Source: Coenobita brevimanus
Lineage: Eukaryota > Arthropoda > Malacostraca > Decapoda > Coenobitidae
Assembly (NCBI GenBank): GCA_032717465.1
Contig: CM064671.1
Coordinates: 54,652,491-54,716,490, forward strand
Direction: 5' to 3'
DNA length: 64,000 nucleotides
The position numbers and the translations under genes were made by a program. Shown in pieces: positions 1 through 12,436 of this stretch. The first letter of the stretch is position 1. The number at the start of each line of letters is the position of its first letter. Under the pieces are notes generated by a model, which saw only the letters and a list, made by a program, of their open reading frames with translations, had not been told where the DNA came from and did not search any database.

Positions 1-480
1 TTTCTGAATTTGCTAGGTTAATCTTTTCTTTTGTGTTATTAATGCAGCCTAAGCCGGTAATAAATGGACATAACAGTACAGGAGAGAATACTCAGGTGTA
101 ATATTAAAGATAAATCGCTGAGGAAGCGGCACAGTAAGGTCTGCTTAGCTTACGTGAAGGCGGCCCTTAGGTTACCTGGATTCAACTGGACGATGATCGT
201 TTTTCAGGCTGCTACGAGTGTTAAATAAATAACGTCATTTGTCGTAAGCTGGAATAAAATACTAGAATTGTAACAATCACCAGACAGTTAATTGTACCAT
301 TATTAACACTTAGATTCCTACGCCTCACTCTCAGGTGAATAAAACAGCTTGCCTGAACACTAATATAAAACACCTTGGCCACAAATTACTTAGACGTCAT
401 AGTTGTAACAATCATGAAAGGGTAAATCGACGCTGTTGACACTCAAATTCCTATGGGTTAGTCTCAGCTGAATGAAAGAG
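1..480. other. No gene recognised
   Basis: AT-rich unique-looking sequence. I see no exon with a convincing splice pair and no repeat shared with the rest of the window. It could hold intron of IR-1, whose 3' exons are expected to the left. Confidence 0.4.
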
Positions 481-488
481 TTTGCCTG

Positions 489-515
<27 letters not shown>
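489..515. repeat. Poly(A) run
   Basis: An uninterrupted run of about 27 A. It may be the tail of a retroelement, but no element body is recognisable directly to its left. Confidence 0.8.
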
Positions 516-520
<5 letters not shown>

Positions 521-544
521 GGGCTTCCTTGCACCTCTTATTCT

Positions 545-800
545 CCCCCGAAAAGGAAATTGTGTTTTCACCCCTGTTTGTTTCTTTGTCTGTCTGTCTG
601 TTAGCAGGATTACTCAAAACTAAAAGAGAGATTTGGACCAACTTTGGGGTGTAGGTATCCCATTTCCCACGGAACTTTTAGAACCAATCAAGATTGTATT
701 ACAGATTCTGGATCCGGAAAACACTTTTTGCGAAATCCTAATCAGTGATGAGAAAACCAAATCTATTAAGAAGAGTGATTTGGAAATTACGTTGCCCTTG
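545..800 (+). repeat. Interspersed repeat with 'ATTACTCAAAA' core
   Basis: This segment holds a run like TTTTCACCCCTGTTTGT, then CTGTCTGTCTG, then an 'aggattactcaaaa' block and a GGATCCGGA block. The same order recurs at 46.54-47.11 kb and, in reverse, at 57.83-58.04 kb. A partial copy is at 40.85-41.11 kb. It is therefore a dispersed repeat family. No coding capacity is evident. Confidence 0.6.
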
Positions 801-1440
801 TCAGAGAAATGCACTCATCTAAGTGCCCCTCTAGTTTGTTTTTCGATCCGGTTAATATCCTTCTGTAAGTCGTTTATGCAGATAATGGCGATATCAGAAT
901 GATTATGTAGCAATGAAGAGGATTGTAAGATGCAGTTAACAGAATACATCGCTTAGGAAGAGGTATGAGGGAACCCCCTTAACTGATGAGAATACGAAAA
1001 AGTTTAACCAAGCAGTTATTTAAGGGTGAGTCTTGTTTTTATCCTTAGACACAAGCCGCAGTTGTAAGTCCCCATCCACGTTCCCATTTATACCTCTGTG
1101 CTGCAAGACAGGAGCAGGGCACAATATTTCCGGACCATAGCAGAGATGGGCACTTTTTCTCTTCCACGATGGTCTAGGTTAAGTTTGGCTGTGAAGATTA
1201 TTTTAGCTTTGGTTAGGTTTGGATGTTATGGTTGTACTAGGTTACGTTGTTTAGGTTAGATTAGGCATTAGATATTGTAAATGCTATTATATTGTGAGGA
1301 GGAAGCCTTATGAGGGGTTCATATGTACCTGTATAAGTCATTAAGTAGAATCAGAGAAAGGGATTAATACTGCACGTTCAGTGATAGAGTAAAAAAAAAA
1401 AAGATTAAATAGCTTGGAATATGGATGACAAAGAGCGTCG
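801..1440. other. No gene; degenerate TTAGG-like stretch
   Basis: Mostly featureless. Between about 1175 and 1265 there are several irregular GGTTAGG / AGGTTA words, resembling the arthropod telomere motif TTAGG but not in regular tandem, so I do not call it telomeric. Confidence 0.35.
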
Positions 1441-1450
1441 AGTCTATGTG

Positions 1451-1562
<112 letters not shown>

Positions 1563-1599
1563 GGAAAAAAAAAGAGGAAAAAGCTTGACGACAGCAGAA

Positions 1600-1880
1600 T
1601 AATCGCTTTTAGCAGGAGAGAAATGGCAAAAGGGAGCCAAAATCAAGATTCGGTCATTTCGAGATGACTGGCCACACTGCGTTTAATAAACTGAAAGTAA
1701 TATACTGAGGGACATACAGGTTTGGCAAGGTATATAATCCTCGTATGATGAAGTGAGAATAATTAATTATTGTATCAGACAAATGGATAGGAAAAGGGTG
1801 AGAGTGTGATGCTCGGCGGGTGTTACGCGCCTGTCGTAATTGAGGAGTGATAAGCAAACCATTCAGATAATCAGTCGTCA
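1600..1880 (-). pseudogene. Jockey-like retrotransposon fragment (family A, 3' part)
   Basis: The sequence matches the 3' part of the element at 13.0-13.4 kb: the words 'caagattcggtcattt', 'gagatgactgg' and 'gtgttacgcgcctgtcgt' are near-identical to the corresponding words there. It is decayed, with indels and no open frame. It probably belongs with the RT fragment at 2.2-2.6 kb as one old insertion split by the (GA)n array. Confidence 0.65.
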
Positions 1881-1916
1881 TCCAAATGGAAGTATAAGTG
1901 GAAAGACATGCACCAC

Positions 1917-1920
<4 letters not shown>

Positions 1921-1967
<47 letters not shown>
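1921..1967. repeat. (GA)n microsatellite
   Basis: About 23 GA units. Confidence 0.95.
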
Positions 1968-1969
<2 letters not shown>

Positions 1970-2224
1970 CAACGATATTAAGAAGTGATGAAGGAATTGG
2001 TTCTAAAATGCTGATTACTAGTGGATATTCATGTGTAAGATATGTCTGGGTTGGAAGATGGCCGAATGCGGTTTTTGTGCATTAAGAGCAACATTTTCTT
2101 ATTCTAGTCAGTAATGCTACTCGCATACATATCTAAGCCGATTGGTGTCAGAGCCTCATCTCGTGACCGTTAAGTCACAGTTGTGATATAAGTTATATAA
2201 CTTGGATGGAGATATGAATATTTG

Positions 2225-2645
2225 AGACGTTAGCATTATGAATGCATAGGATTACAGCTACAGTTCAAAAGATCGTTGATGAACATGAGGACAACGGTTG
2301 GTGATAGAGCAGAATCACAATTAATATTAGTCGTGATATCGTTAGAAGATGAACAGTGGTCGTATTCAGCAACAGTTACAGAACGGCCAGAATGGAAGCA
2401 AGAGATAAAGGCAGTAAAAACAATGGACTTGTAAGAGGGCAGCTTGGATATAAAAGAAATGCGCAAGACTTGGTCAAAGACATTTCATAATTCAAGTGAA
2501 ATGGAAAAGGTCTTCACCAAAGTCTCACAAGAGTAATGACAGGAAGTCTAATAGGAATTTATGCAGATCATCACTGGAGCGTCGTCGACGGAAACCATAC
2601 TGGCGGTCGAAGCGATTATGAAAGTATAGTCCGAAATAATCTCTT
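2225..2645 (-). pseudogene. Jockey-like reverse transcriptase fragment (family A)
   Basis: On the minus strand, residues such as FISKLPSY, SGRSV, ALSPTV and MFINDLL correspond to LISKLPSY, SGRSI, VLSPTL and LFINDLL in the RT at 13.4-14.9 kb. These are the palm region between the first catalytic aspartate and the YADD box. The frame is broken and the fragment is heavily diverged. Confidence 0.7.
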
Positions 2646-2649
2646 TCAG

Positions 2650-3136
2650 GATAAACTCAAAGTCTTTGGAAAGTTGAATAATAAAAATAGTATTATGCAT
2701 AATGTGTATTGCAGAAGACCTACAAAGATCCTTTAAAGATGTTATGTGAGGAGGTATGTTGGTCAAAGAGCGGAAGGCCTTGTAATTTTATGATGATTAC
2801 ATCATGACTGAAGGGATATGAGTAGGATGGCGAAAGAGGCCTGTGTGTGTGAATGTATGAGTTTATTCGTATGTGTGTCGTTAAGAGGGTAATGAATCGT
2901 TGAGGTAAATAAACATGTTAAATAATGTAGGAGAGGTAAAAACACCGGAAAAAAAAAAAAGCTGGATGAATCTCAATGAGGCTGCACTAGAAAGAAGGAA
3001 GCTACCCTCTCTCCCCATTTCTTTTAGAGAGACAGTAGGTAAAATCACTTTAGGACCTGATGGGAGGGAAGAGCAGCTCAATCATATAATTCACGTTACT
3101 GTTTATAACACCGACTGTGAGGAAGGGATATGAGTT
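2650..3136. other. No gene recognised
   Basis: Short ORFs on both strands lack splice or family support. I see nothing else here. Confidence 0.3.
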
Positions 3137-3140
3137 TTAA

Positions 3141-3893
3141 CCCGAGGCATCCCATCGACGTATGGGTACGTCGCAACGTTTTGTCACAGCTAGTCGCATC
3201 GACTTACTGATATGTTGCGTAATTGCAAAGTTCATAATTTGCACAATTTTCAATTTTTGCGTATGATTTTTAGTACGTATATGCGGGACACCTTCATCTA
3301 TTCCTCTACAAGATGCCAGGCAGGGACAATGCCTTACACTGCATAACCTCCCCCCCCCTGCACGCCATTGTCTCGGCAATTCACCTGTTATCAGTGACCT
3401 GGCCAATAAAGACATTCAGGGCCAGAGTGATTCCCCAATCGATGACAATGTGGAGGACAAAGTTTACATAGCATTAGAGGAAGAAACAGTCAGAAATGAT
3501 GATTAGGTAATGTCGCCAAAAAAGGTCAGGTATGTTGATGAGTCAGTGGGTGAAACAATGCTTATAACGCCTATATTACTGTTTGAAACCAATATACTCT
3601 CGTACTACTCATAAATTCGCACCAAATAAATAAATGAATATCGTTTATGAGTGGTGTGGAATAGTTACCCTCCCATAGAACTCGTTTTCTTTGGTGTCAG
3701 CCTGATAGAAAACCCAGTAAGGTAAGGAGTACTGCTACCTGTATCGAGTATTTTAATCCTTAGGTGAGCGATTTCTCTATGAATTTTTGATGTTTCTCAT
3801 CAAAAGCAGAGGTTTTAACCCAAAATTTTTTTGTCCAAAATAGCTCAGGATTGGAGGGTGTCGGAGGTGCGAAATAGCTCGGGACGTAACGGG
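3141..3893. mobile_element. TTAA-flanked non-autonomous element, copy 1
   Basis: The element is flanked by TTAA on both sides (3137-3140 and 3894-3897). It begins CCCGAGGCATCCC and ends GGGACGTAACGGG, so its termini are imperfect inverted repeats of the CCCG(T)..C(G)TCCC type. Its interior is shared with the copies at 26.70-27.45 kb (opposite orientation) and 27.75-28.44 kb. All three carry a block that reads DNVEDKVYIA in one frame, possibly the remnant of an acidic transposase N-terminus. The exact TTAA duplication and size point to a piggyBac-type MITE; Kolobok elements also use TTAA. Confidence 0.75.
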
Positions 3894-3897
3894 TTAA

Positions 3898-4180
3898 AAG
3901 CCTGTATGGTGAGTAAATCGTGGTATATTTTATTTGATATGGGCACGTAAATTATAGAGTCTGCTTTTGTGTTTTCCTTTTCTCTTTTCGAAGTATTATC
4001 CACCTTAAAATTAACGGAGAGGATTCAATTAGGATGGTGATGAAAATGATGGTTCTTCAGTGACTATAATTATGTACACTCGAGCTCAAGAAACCAGAGT
4101 GGATGTGATGTTTTGATTTATGTGTGTGTGTGTGTGTGTGTGAGTGTGAACAAAATGACTCAAACAGTTTTTCTTTACCC
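3898..4180. other. No gene; short (GT)n
   Basis: Unique-looking sequence with a (GT)n of about 11 units near 4121-4142. Confidence 0.4.
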
Positions 4181-4184
4181 AAAT

Positions 4185-4735
4185 TGGTAAGAGAGTTAGA
4201 GGTTCAGCCAAGGGAGGACCTATTAAGAGAGAAACCTGTATTTTACACAGGAAAAATCATCCGAGAAATTACCAATATGCTGGGAATCGAACTCGCGACT
4301 CTCAGGTGAGAGCCAGGCAGCATACCACTACACCGCGAGCAGATAACAGTTAACTTACGTTGTCACAATCTTGTAACCAACGTCCCTCCGCCCCCACTGT
4401 GGGCCTGAAGAGGGTGAGTTAACCCCCTGGCACTCGGGCAAGTAGATGCTTTTAATCTATCCCAAGCACTTCCGGCAAGTCAGAATGAAGAGGGAAACCT
4501 GTATTTTAGACAGGAAAAATCATCTGAGAAATTACCAATATGCTGGGAATCGAACCGCCCCCAGTGGGGGCGGAGGGACGTTGGTTACAAGATTGTGACA
4601 ACGTGAATGCAGTTTTACCTGGTCGTGGTGTAGTGATATGCTGCCTGGCTCTCACCTGAGAGTCTCGGGTTCGATTTCCAGCATATTGGTAATTTCTCAG
4701 AGGACCTATTGTTTTTAAGAACAATAGGTTATAGG
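4185..4735. repeat. tRNA-Glu-derived SINE copies in inverted arrangement
   Basis: On the plus strand (about 4624-4687) a tRNA-like block contains a box A-like TGGTGTAGTGA, an anticodon-arm-like CTGGCTCTCACC (CTC at the anticodon position, as in tRNA-Glu) and a box B-like GGTTCGATTTCC. The same block lies on the minus strand at about 4281-4345, with a box B-like GAGTTCGATTCCC. A third partial minus copy ends near 4556. The segment around 4370-4410 is the reverse complement of 4555-4605, including CGGAGGGACGTTGG, so the locus can form a long hairpin. The acceptor stem is not intact, so this is a SINE rather than a tRNA gene. Confidence 0.7.
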
Positions 4736-4739
4736 CCAA

Positions 4740-5581
4740 TGTCGCAAGATCTGCTCAATGTTGACCCAGCTATTTCAGCTTTAATAATTTCTATTCATTT
4801 TAGACCAAATCTGGAGGAAGGGCTGTGAGTAATGCGGGAACGAAAGAGTTCGATTTTGAAAACAATGTATCGTAGGTTAAGGCCACACTACATGGTCATT
4901 TTAAAAAACTTTTGTCCGACTTACACCATACGTTGTATAAGGGCTCAAAGGTTATCTAAGGATAAAGGGATTCGAGTTTGAGAACAATAAGTCAGCTATA
5001 TTTGAAGGCCACTGGGAGGCGCCAAAGTTCGAGGCCAGAGGACAGGGTCAACTAAAGTAGATCCGATCTGATTGGACCGAATTTGGTGTGAGTGTTAAGG
5101 GTCTGGCAAGACAAGTAATTTGAACAACTGGTCGAAGGCCGAGATCGTAGGGCCAAGTTAAGTGTCTTGTTCTAGACGGATTGGCGGTGCGGGTGTTGCA
5201 TTTTGAGTGCATCGCCTTGTTTGAATATATTATATTTCACCTTTGTAGAGTAGGCTAGGGGCAAAATGGTATATGGTACTGACGAAAAATGCGTAACAAG
5301 TAACGTGAAGATCTGAATTTCATTATCCTACGTACATGTCAAATGATACACTGCTTAAATCATTAATACTTCCCAGTAATAAGTATGGTTATGTTTTTCA
5401 TTATAGGCAGGTTTTTATAGTAACTACTGAATTTCGACTCATAATTAGGGAACGGGTTTTATTAGTTAGTCTTTAGGAACTTTGTCAATAAATTCATAAT
5501 GCTGTAATGACTTTTAGTGCGAAATAAATTTGTATTCTATTAGGCAGAAATAATACCTGAGTACGTATATACACAACATAC
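4740..5581. other. Region downstream of IR-1 exon 7; no further exon found
   Basis: The next IR exons, homologous to those at 57.49-57.68 and 56.99-57.23 kb, were looked for here on the minus strand and to the left down to base 1. No match to their motifs (YIAREKL, GLYDKWNE, QLLGPIV) was seen. IR-1 is therefore either completed outside the window or truncated. Confidence 0.4.
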
Positions 5582-5719
5582 TTATGGTGGATGGCCTGGT
5601 CGAGGTTTTCAATATCGTCTCCTCCCACAATGAAGAGGTCTGCCAGTCGACGGAAGAGTGGAGAACCTGATCGTCGGAAGTCTTCAACGAAAGCAGTGCC
5701 CCACGCCATTACTGTAATT
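5582..5719 (-). CDS. IR-1 exon 7: start of lobe 2
   Basis: 138 bases from TTTGACAG... acceptor to AA|GTATGT. Product ITVMAWGTAFVEDFRRSGSP then LFRRLADLF. It has the same length and phases as the exon at 58222-58359 of IR-2, with clear amino-acid identity, which confirms both. Confidence 0.88.
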
Positions 5720-6852
5720 CTGTTTGACATTGTATGGGGTTAGAATCTGTCACGTCTGAGGTAAATATTTTAAAGCATCATCTTAATATCATCAGAAAAA
5801 TGAAATTTCATCCACATATCATCATATTTTGCGATATTAAAGTATATCAGGAATAACATGCATCCAACCTGTCAACAGTATTAGCTAGAGCCGCCAGAGT
5901 CTCTGGTCGTGGTGGATATTGTGGTAGCGTGAGAGAGGCAATAAGTGATCCTCTGTATGAAGTGCCTAGTACCACAGCAGCCACCAGCCACACGGCCAAC
6001 AGGATTCTAATGGAGGTATTCTTGGGTAATTTAAGTGTGACACTTTGGGACAACAGCATAGCAAGTATGGTCTGCATCTTTCCAGAAATGAACAACGTCT
6101 TGACTCTGCGTTGTTGCCCATTCACAAAGTGCTCCATCTGGAGGGTTTTAATGTTTTTAATCACCATTGCCGGTTCTAGCCCTGCCGGGGCCATAACCAG
6201 TATTATATTAGGGGGACCCCTTAATGCAACCCACCTGCTTTTTACCTGATGGTAATTAAACCCACAAAGCTCACCATATCTGTATACAGATATCAGTATT
6301 AACAGCACTTATACACAATGGAAACAAGTAGGAAAACATTGTTATTATCCAGTAAGACTTGGCTCATTAAACACCTGATCAAACCCGAACTGTTCAGACT
6401 GCTATATTTGCCAAGTATATTTGATGTTATGAATAAAACAATGGAAACGAGAGCAGACTATAAATTGTTTTAGTAGATTTTGCTGTCAGAAATCTGTAAT
6501 TGTTTTCCCATATGACTTTCGTACTTGTTATGCCTGTATCAGTCACAACCTAGAGCATATCTATCTACCTATCTATTTATTGCCATTCGCCTTAATCCCG
6601 CAAGGGGTGGCCAAAAACAAATCGCCTCCATGTCGCCCTGTCCCCGGCCATTTCATTGCCCTGCTCGCAGCTCACACCCCCCTCACTCATATACCTCTCC
6701 ACTCCATCCCTCCATTTCATCCTTGCCCTCCCTTTTCCTCTCCCACACTCCAGCTCACGTACACTCTCTTCGTCAGTCTCACGCTCTCCATCCTCTCCAC
6801 CTGGCCAAACCACCTCAGTGTGTTTCTTCTAACGCTTCCTATCACTTTCACC

Positions 6853-6886
<34 letters not shown>

Positions 6887-7726
6887 CAGTTACTATTATA
6901 GCATTAGGATAACCATCAAACTCTGCATTCTCGTTGGCGTTAGGGATTTCGTAACACAATTTCGTTATTGATTTAGTGTCCACACTATGGACTTATAAGT
7001 TACTGATGTATACCATGTTATTAAAACAATATGAACAACGTACTAGAGGGGTTTAATATGCTGTCATCATCATCATCATCATCGAGACCTTTTTTCCCAC
7101 ATCTGGATGGGGTGAGGACCTAGAATCAGACGCTTAGGAAAAGGTGCTGAAAAGTCCCCTTTACTAAGGAAGGCTAAGACAGTTACAGAATTGCTGAAAT
7201 GTGCAGAACGCTGTAGGTTTAGGGACAACAAACTATTGCTAATAAAATCATTACACCTGTATATACGGAACAGGTATGTCTAGAAATGGACAGAAACCTT
7301 AATTCTATTATTTACAGATGTCTAGAAGGCATATGGTAATGTTGGTTGACAGTCACTTAGAATGGTATCAGGAGTGTACACAGATGCAAGAAATTACCCA
7401 CTCTCATCCATGATAATTACAAATGTGTACGTGAGGCTGGATGATATACTGAGTTAGAGGTTCATCTTCACCACTGGATTAGAACAAAGCTGTGTATGAT
7501 CATATTGGCTGTTCATTATGTGTAAGGATAAAGTAATGCACAAGAATGAGGCCTCGGCCTGGCCTCGGCCTTATAACCGCAGCATCTAGGCTATAATATC
7601 AAGGCATTGGCCTGAACCTCAGACTTTATCTCCAAAACTTGCTCTATCCTCCGGCTCAGCCTTTAGGCTACGTGAAAAGTGTAAAGGCCTTATAATATTT
7701 TCAAGGATAAATCCACCTGATGGATT

Positions 7727-7821
<95 letters not shown>

Positions 7822-8474
7822 TTAGATATGGAGGAAGGGGAGAGGCTATGGTCCATGTGGGGGATAAGAGTGACTTGAGGTCTGGCTGGGCAAATACACC
7901 AAGGTTAAATGCTGACCGCCCCAGCCAACAGCTGTCATTAATTTTGCATTGTGTATTAACAGTAACATGCATGACAGCCTTATAATAAAGTATACACTTG
8001 TCCATTATAACAATGTACTTCTTGAGTTTTAGGAGGACGAAAAGTGTGTGTAGGGAAAAGATGATATTGTGTAAGAAGATGAAGTTGAAATGAATGCCAG
8101 TGGAGGTTGAGGATGGTGTAGGGAGAGGTGATGGTAGTGGGGAAGGGATGAAAGCATGGGAGTGGAGACCGTGGGGAAAAGGGAATACGCTGGAAAAGCT
8201 GTAAGGGTCTGGCAGGTAATGTACGTGTAATGAGGAAGAGCATTAACTTATAAGAAACACAGGTTTCGTGGTGGTAAAACGAGTGAGATCCTGCAACATT
8301 TATCACTTCAAAAATAAGTTACTTCACACCGCATAATTGTAATTAGTAACATTATGCAGATTATAGTCTTCTTTGCTATCGTTGTTTTGTTATTGTAGCC
8401 TACAGTTAAAATTTCCTCATGTTCATACAGCAAGCGAGGCGAACAAATAAGAAAGAAATATGTATAGTAATACG

Positions 8475-8549
<75 letters not shown>

Positions 8550-8982
8550 GGATAATAACTGGGGAAGAGGGTGTGAAGGAGGGATGGAGAGAAGGTGTGC
8601 AAATAAGAGGGAAATTATGGTATATTTTTACTCCACACGTGACTTGGTATTTAACAGGGGCAACGAATTAACACACTGACATTAATTACGAGTAGTGTCA
8701 TCCATAATGAAATGGTAAGTTATTTTCCTCACTATATTTTAACCATCCATATAAAGAAGGAAGCATGCCTACCAATCATTATAATTAATCTGTACAGTTT
8801 TGTCCTTACTAATGGAAAGTATTATACAATGGAATATTATATTGCGAGTGGATGATGGTCACCACCAGCCACCATTTACGAAACTACGTAATCGGAGCGA
8901 AGGGGTGCCATGTGTGTCTCATACCAGTGCTATGCTTCCAGTGTTTTATTTAAATGGTTCTGCGAGAGATGGTGCTTCACCG

Positions 8983-9032
<50 letters not shown>

Positions 9033-9598
9033 CTGAAGAGCATTGAGGTGTTTTTTTTTTTTTTTTTATAGATATAATTATGATTGTGAAAATAAAACTC
9101 TTCTTTATAAAAGGAAAGAACTAAAAATTTACGAGGGAGCTTTAAATCTTATATCATCAAGTGTCCTCTCTTATTTTCTTATATTTAGGAATGAATGTGA
9201 AGATATCTATCTATCTATATACCTAGGCTGCTTCCCCCAAGGAAAGGGAGGTAGCCGAGACAGGATGACACACTCTCCATTTACTCATCCATTCAAACAC
9301 ATTCATTCGCATCTTAGCCCCAAAGGGGAGAAGATATAAACATAACATACCTTGTCTGTATTACAGTTTGTGATATTTTTTCTGTTCAAAACACGGGGTA
9401 TTATTTAACCTTAATCTATGATGTATCATATAATGTTTTCTCTTCATAAATTGATGTGAGCGGCGTCCTATGTCTACGCAATGGGAGGGGGAGGGGTGGC
9501 GAGAATTCTGTAGATGGGAAACTTTTAGTCCATTTTTTCCCCTGTATTAAAATATAGTTAATTAGTATTTGTTTACTGATACCATACAAATCTGTGTC

Positions 9599-9659
<61 letters not shown>

Positions 9660-12380
9660 CTAAAATATTCCCTTATCAATGACATACTTAACTATGGAAA
9701 TGGAAAATATAGATTCTGTCTATCTATCTATCTATTGCCAGACGCCTTAATCCCATAAGGGATGGCCACAAACAAATCGCCTCCATGTCGTCCTGAGCCC
9801 CCCCCATTTCCCTGCCCTGTTCCCAGCTCACACCCTCCCTTTCATATACCTCTCCACTCCATCCCTCCATCTCATCCTTGGCCTCCCCCTTCCTCTTCCC
9901 TCCTCCACCTCACTCACATACACTCTCCTCGTTAGTCTCTCACTGTCCATCCTATCCATATGGCTAAACCACTTCACTGTGTTTCTCGTAACGCTTCCTA
10001 TCACATTCACAAGTACATATTTAACTCTCCGATCCCATGTTTTCTGCGACCTCCAGACGATTTTATGCAACTCGCACTTAGGCTATCGTGTTAATGCGAA
10101 TTTTATCTGACGCCTCCAGTTAGAGAAATCTCTCATAATCTGAATATATGATTCACGATATATCATCAACAATATATGAAAGGCACCATTGTAGTGATGA
10201 ATAATGAAAATGTGTCATCTGTCTTATATTCTTTAATGAATGTGGCATCATCTGCTCTGACTCACCAGGGACAGGACAGCCGGCAACACGAGGAGAACAA
10301 GGAGGATGGATACCCACACGAAGTTCCCCAGCGGGTAGTAGAGACTGAGCCAGTTGGGGACAATCTGAGGTTTAGCCATGACGAAGCTGAGGAAGGCGTA
10401 TGTGTAACCCGCTGTAAAGTCCAGGTAAGAGTAGCGATGGTACAGCATGGTATGGTATACGGGAGTCAGAAAGGCTTTGCGCTGGGACGTTAGATCAAGC
10501 GCCTGTCAAAGAGCATTTTATGTAATACATGCAACAGTTCTGATAAAGAAGACTACTGATAGTTGAAGTGTAATTAATACAATTGTCTGTACGTATTTTT
10601 TTCCTCACTTTCTTAGCAGGATACCGTTAGAACGCACAAATTTCACTAGCTTCATAATCCGTGAAATCGCAATCAAACGGTAAAATTTCATACCGTTCTT
10701 CCACCATCATGGAGAGTACCCTTGTAAATTAAATGGAATCTGTATGGAGCCCAAATACTTAAGTACTGTGAATATTAAATGTTCACTTTATCAGTGAAGT
10801 CAAATTGCCGAGAGAAAATAAAATTTCTGGGAAAATACAGTAATTTCACACACAGACCAAGACAACATACCAATCACTTCTTCACTCGATTACCTCCGAC
10901 CAGTAGGTGATGGGGATAACGATGAAAGTAAAGTTCATAGCCTCAGAAATAGCTTGGAGGAGCCAATAGTCCATCCCCGTGATGTGAGTGACAACACGAC
11001 CATCAGGAGTCACTTCCTTCCTCTCCACCCACAGCGGCTTGTACGTGGTGGCAGGCACAACCACGGTGGCTCCGTTGAAGCTGTGGGGGTGGGAAGCATT
11101 AGGATTATTATTTTAACATTTTCACTTCTAGAGGTTTTCCCAAAGTTGTAGCAAAACCGTCTGGCGATTCGTTAGTTTACAAGAGCTCCAACATGTTTGC
11201 ATGTGTCAGCCCAGGTCATATAATGGAGGCTGTTCATGCTGCTCGATCTGTAGCAGCCTCTCTATTCAATCACTTGGCCCTGAGGTTACACTCTATTTCC
11301 TCGTCCCAGGAGTTTCGGGTTGCCTCTTGCAACCCTACCGTCAACGTTCACACCTCGCACCCTCCTCATCCAGTTGTCATCCTCTATCTTCTCCTCATGC
11401 ACAAACCATCCCAGTCTATCCCTTCTTAATACAGCACTAATACATTCATGTCCAAACCTTCCTCTAAATCTGTTCATTCGCAATCCTAACCCCCAGGTCT
11501 GTGATTCAAGGACGCACTGCTCATCCATCTAATCATTATCATCTCTGTACGATTGGACGTACGAGTATTCATTTTATTTACGGCCCAAATCTCAATACCG
11601 CACAACATTTCACATCTAACACATGTTGCATATCCGTACAAGGACCCCTAGGCATGAAGGGAGCTTCATCTCAAAGTCGGAAGAGGTAAAAGCTCCCTGA
11701 ACTTCTACGAACCACTCCCTAGCCTAGTCAGGCCAACCTCCAGCACATAACATGTTCCCCAAATAATGAAATTCCTTCATACAGTCAAGAGACTCTCCAG
11801 CAAGGTTAATTCTTTCCAGCCTCTTAATGACAGCGTGCTTTCCCTTACACAGCCCGCATACGAAATTGGCATTATTTTGCAGCCTACCTGTAGTACCACT
11901 AAAAGACTTATGCATCCAATTATCACAGCTACTACACAAGTTGGAGTTGTTTCCTACACCCTCGTGACAAACTGTACATGGTTAAACTTCCTTTGCTTTG
12001 ACAGTATCGCCACCAGCCCTAAATATCATCACCTTTATTCACGTTTGCTTTCAACCTCTTGTACCCCATTCCCTCTCTCTGCTTTAAAAAAATTTCCTCC
12101 GCCACCCACTCACTGTGATCAATACCAAGTCATCAGTATACAGCATCTCCCATGGAAGTCCGGTTCTGAGAAAGCCTGAAGCACCATGATAAACAACAAA
12201 AAAAACTTTAAACCGTCCCATGGTGCACTAAACATTCACAGAAAATTCATCACTCAAACCTCCATCCACTTTCACCTGGGTGCGAGCACACACATACATT
12301 GCCATAACCACTCTAAGTAGCCATTCCTCGATCCCAGGTCTTCTCATTGCCTGGAATCAAAGACTGGCTGGTTCAAGTGA

Positions 12381-12436
<56 letters not shown>

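Noticed and set aside
1175..1265. Telomere-like GGTTAGG words
   Set aside because: Irregularly spaced and mutated, not a tandem TTAGG array.
4281..4687. tRNA-Glu gene candidates
   Set aside because: Box A/B and anticodon arm are recognisable but the acceptor stem does not pair and the copies are embedded in a longer shared repeat, so they are SINE-derived.
8875..9240. Reverse and forward ORFs around the (AT)n array
   Set aside because: No codon structure or homology beyond the array flanks.
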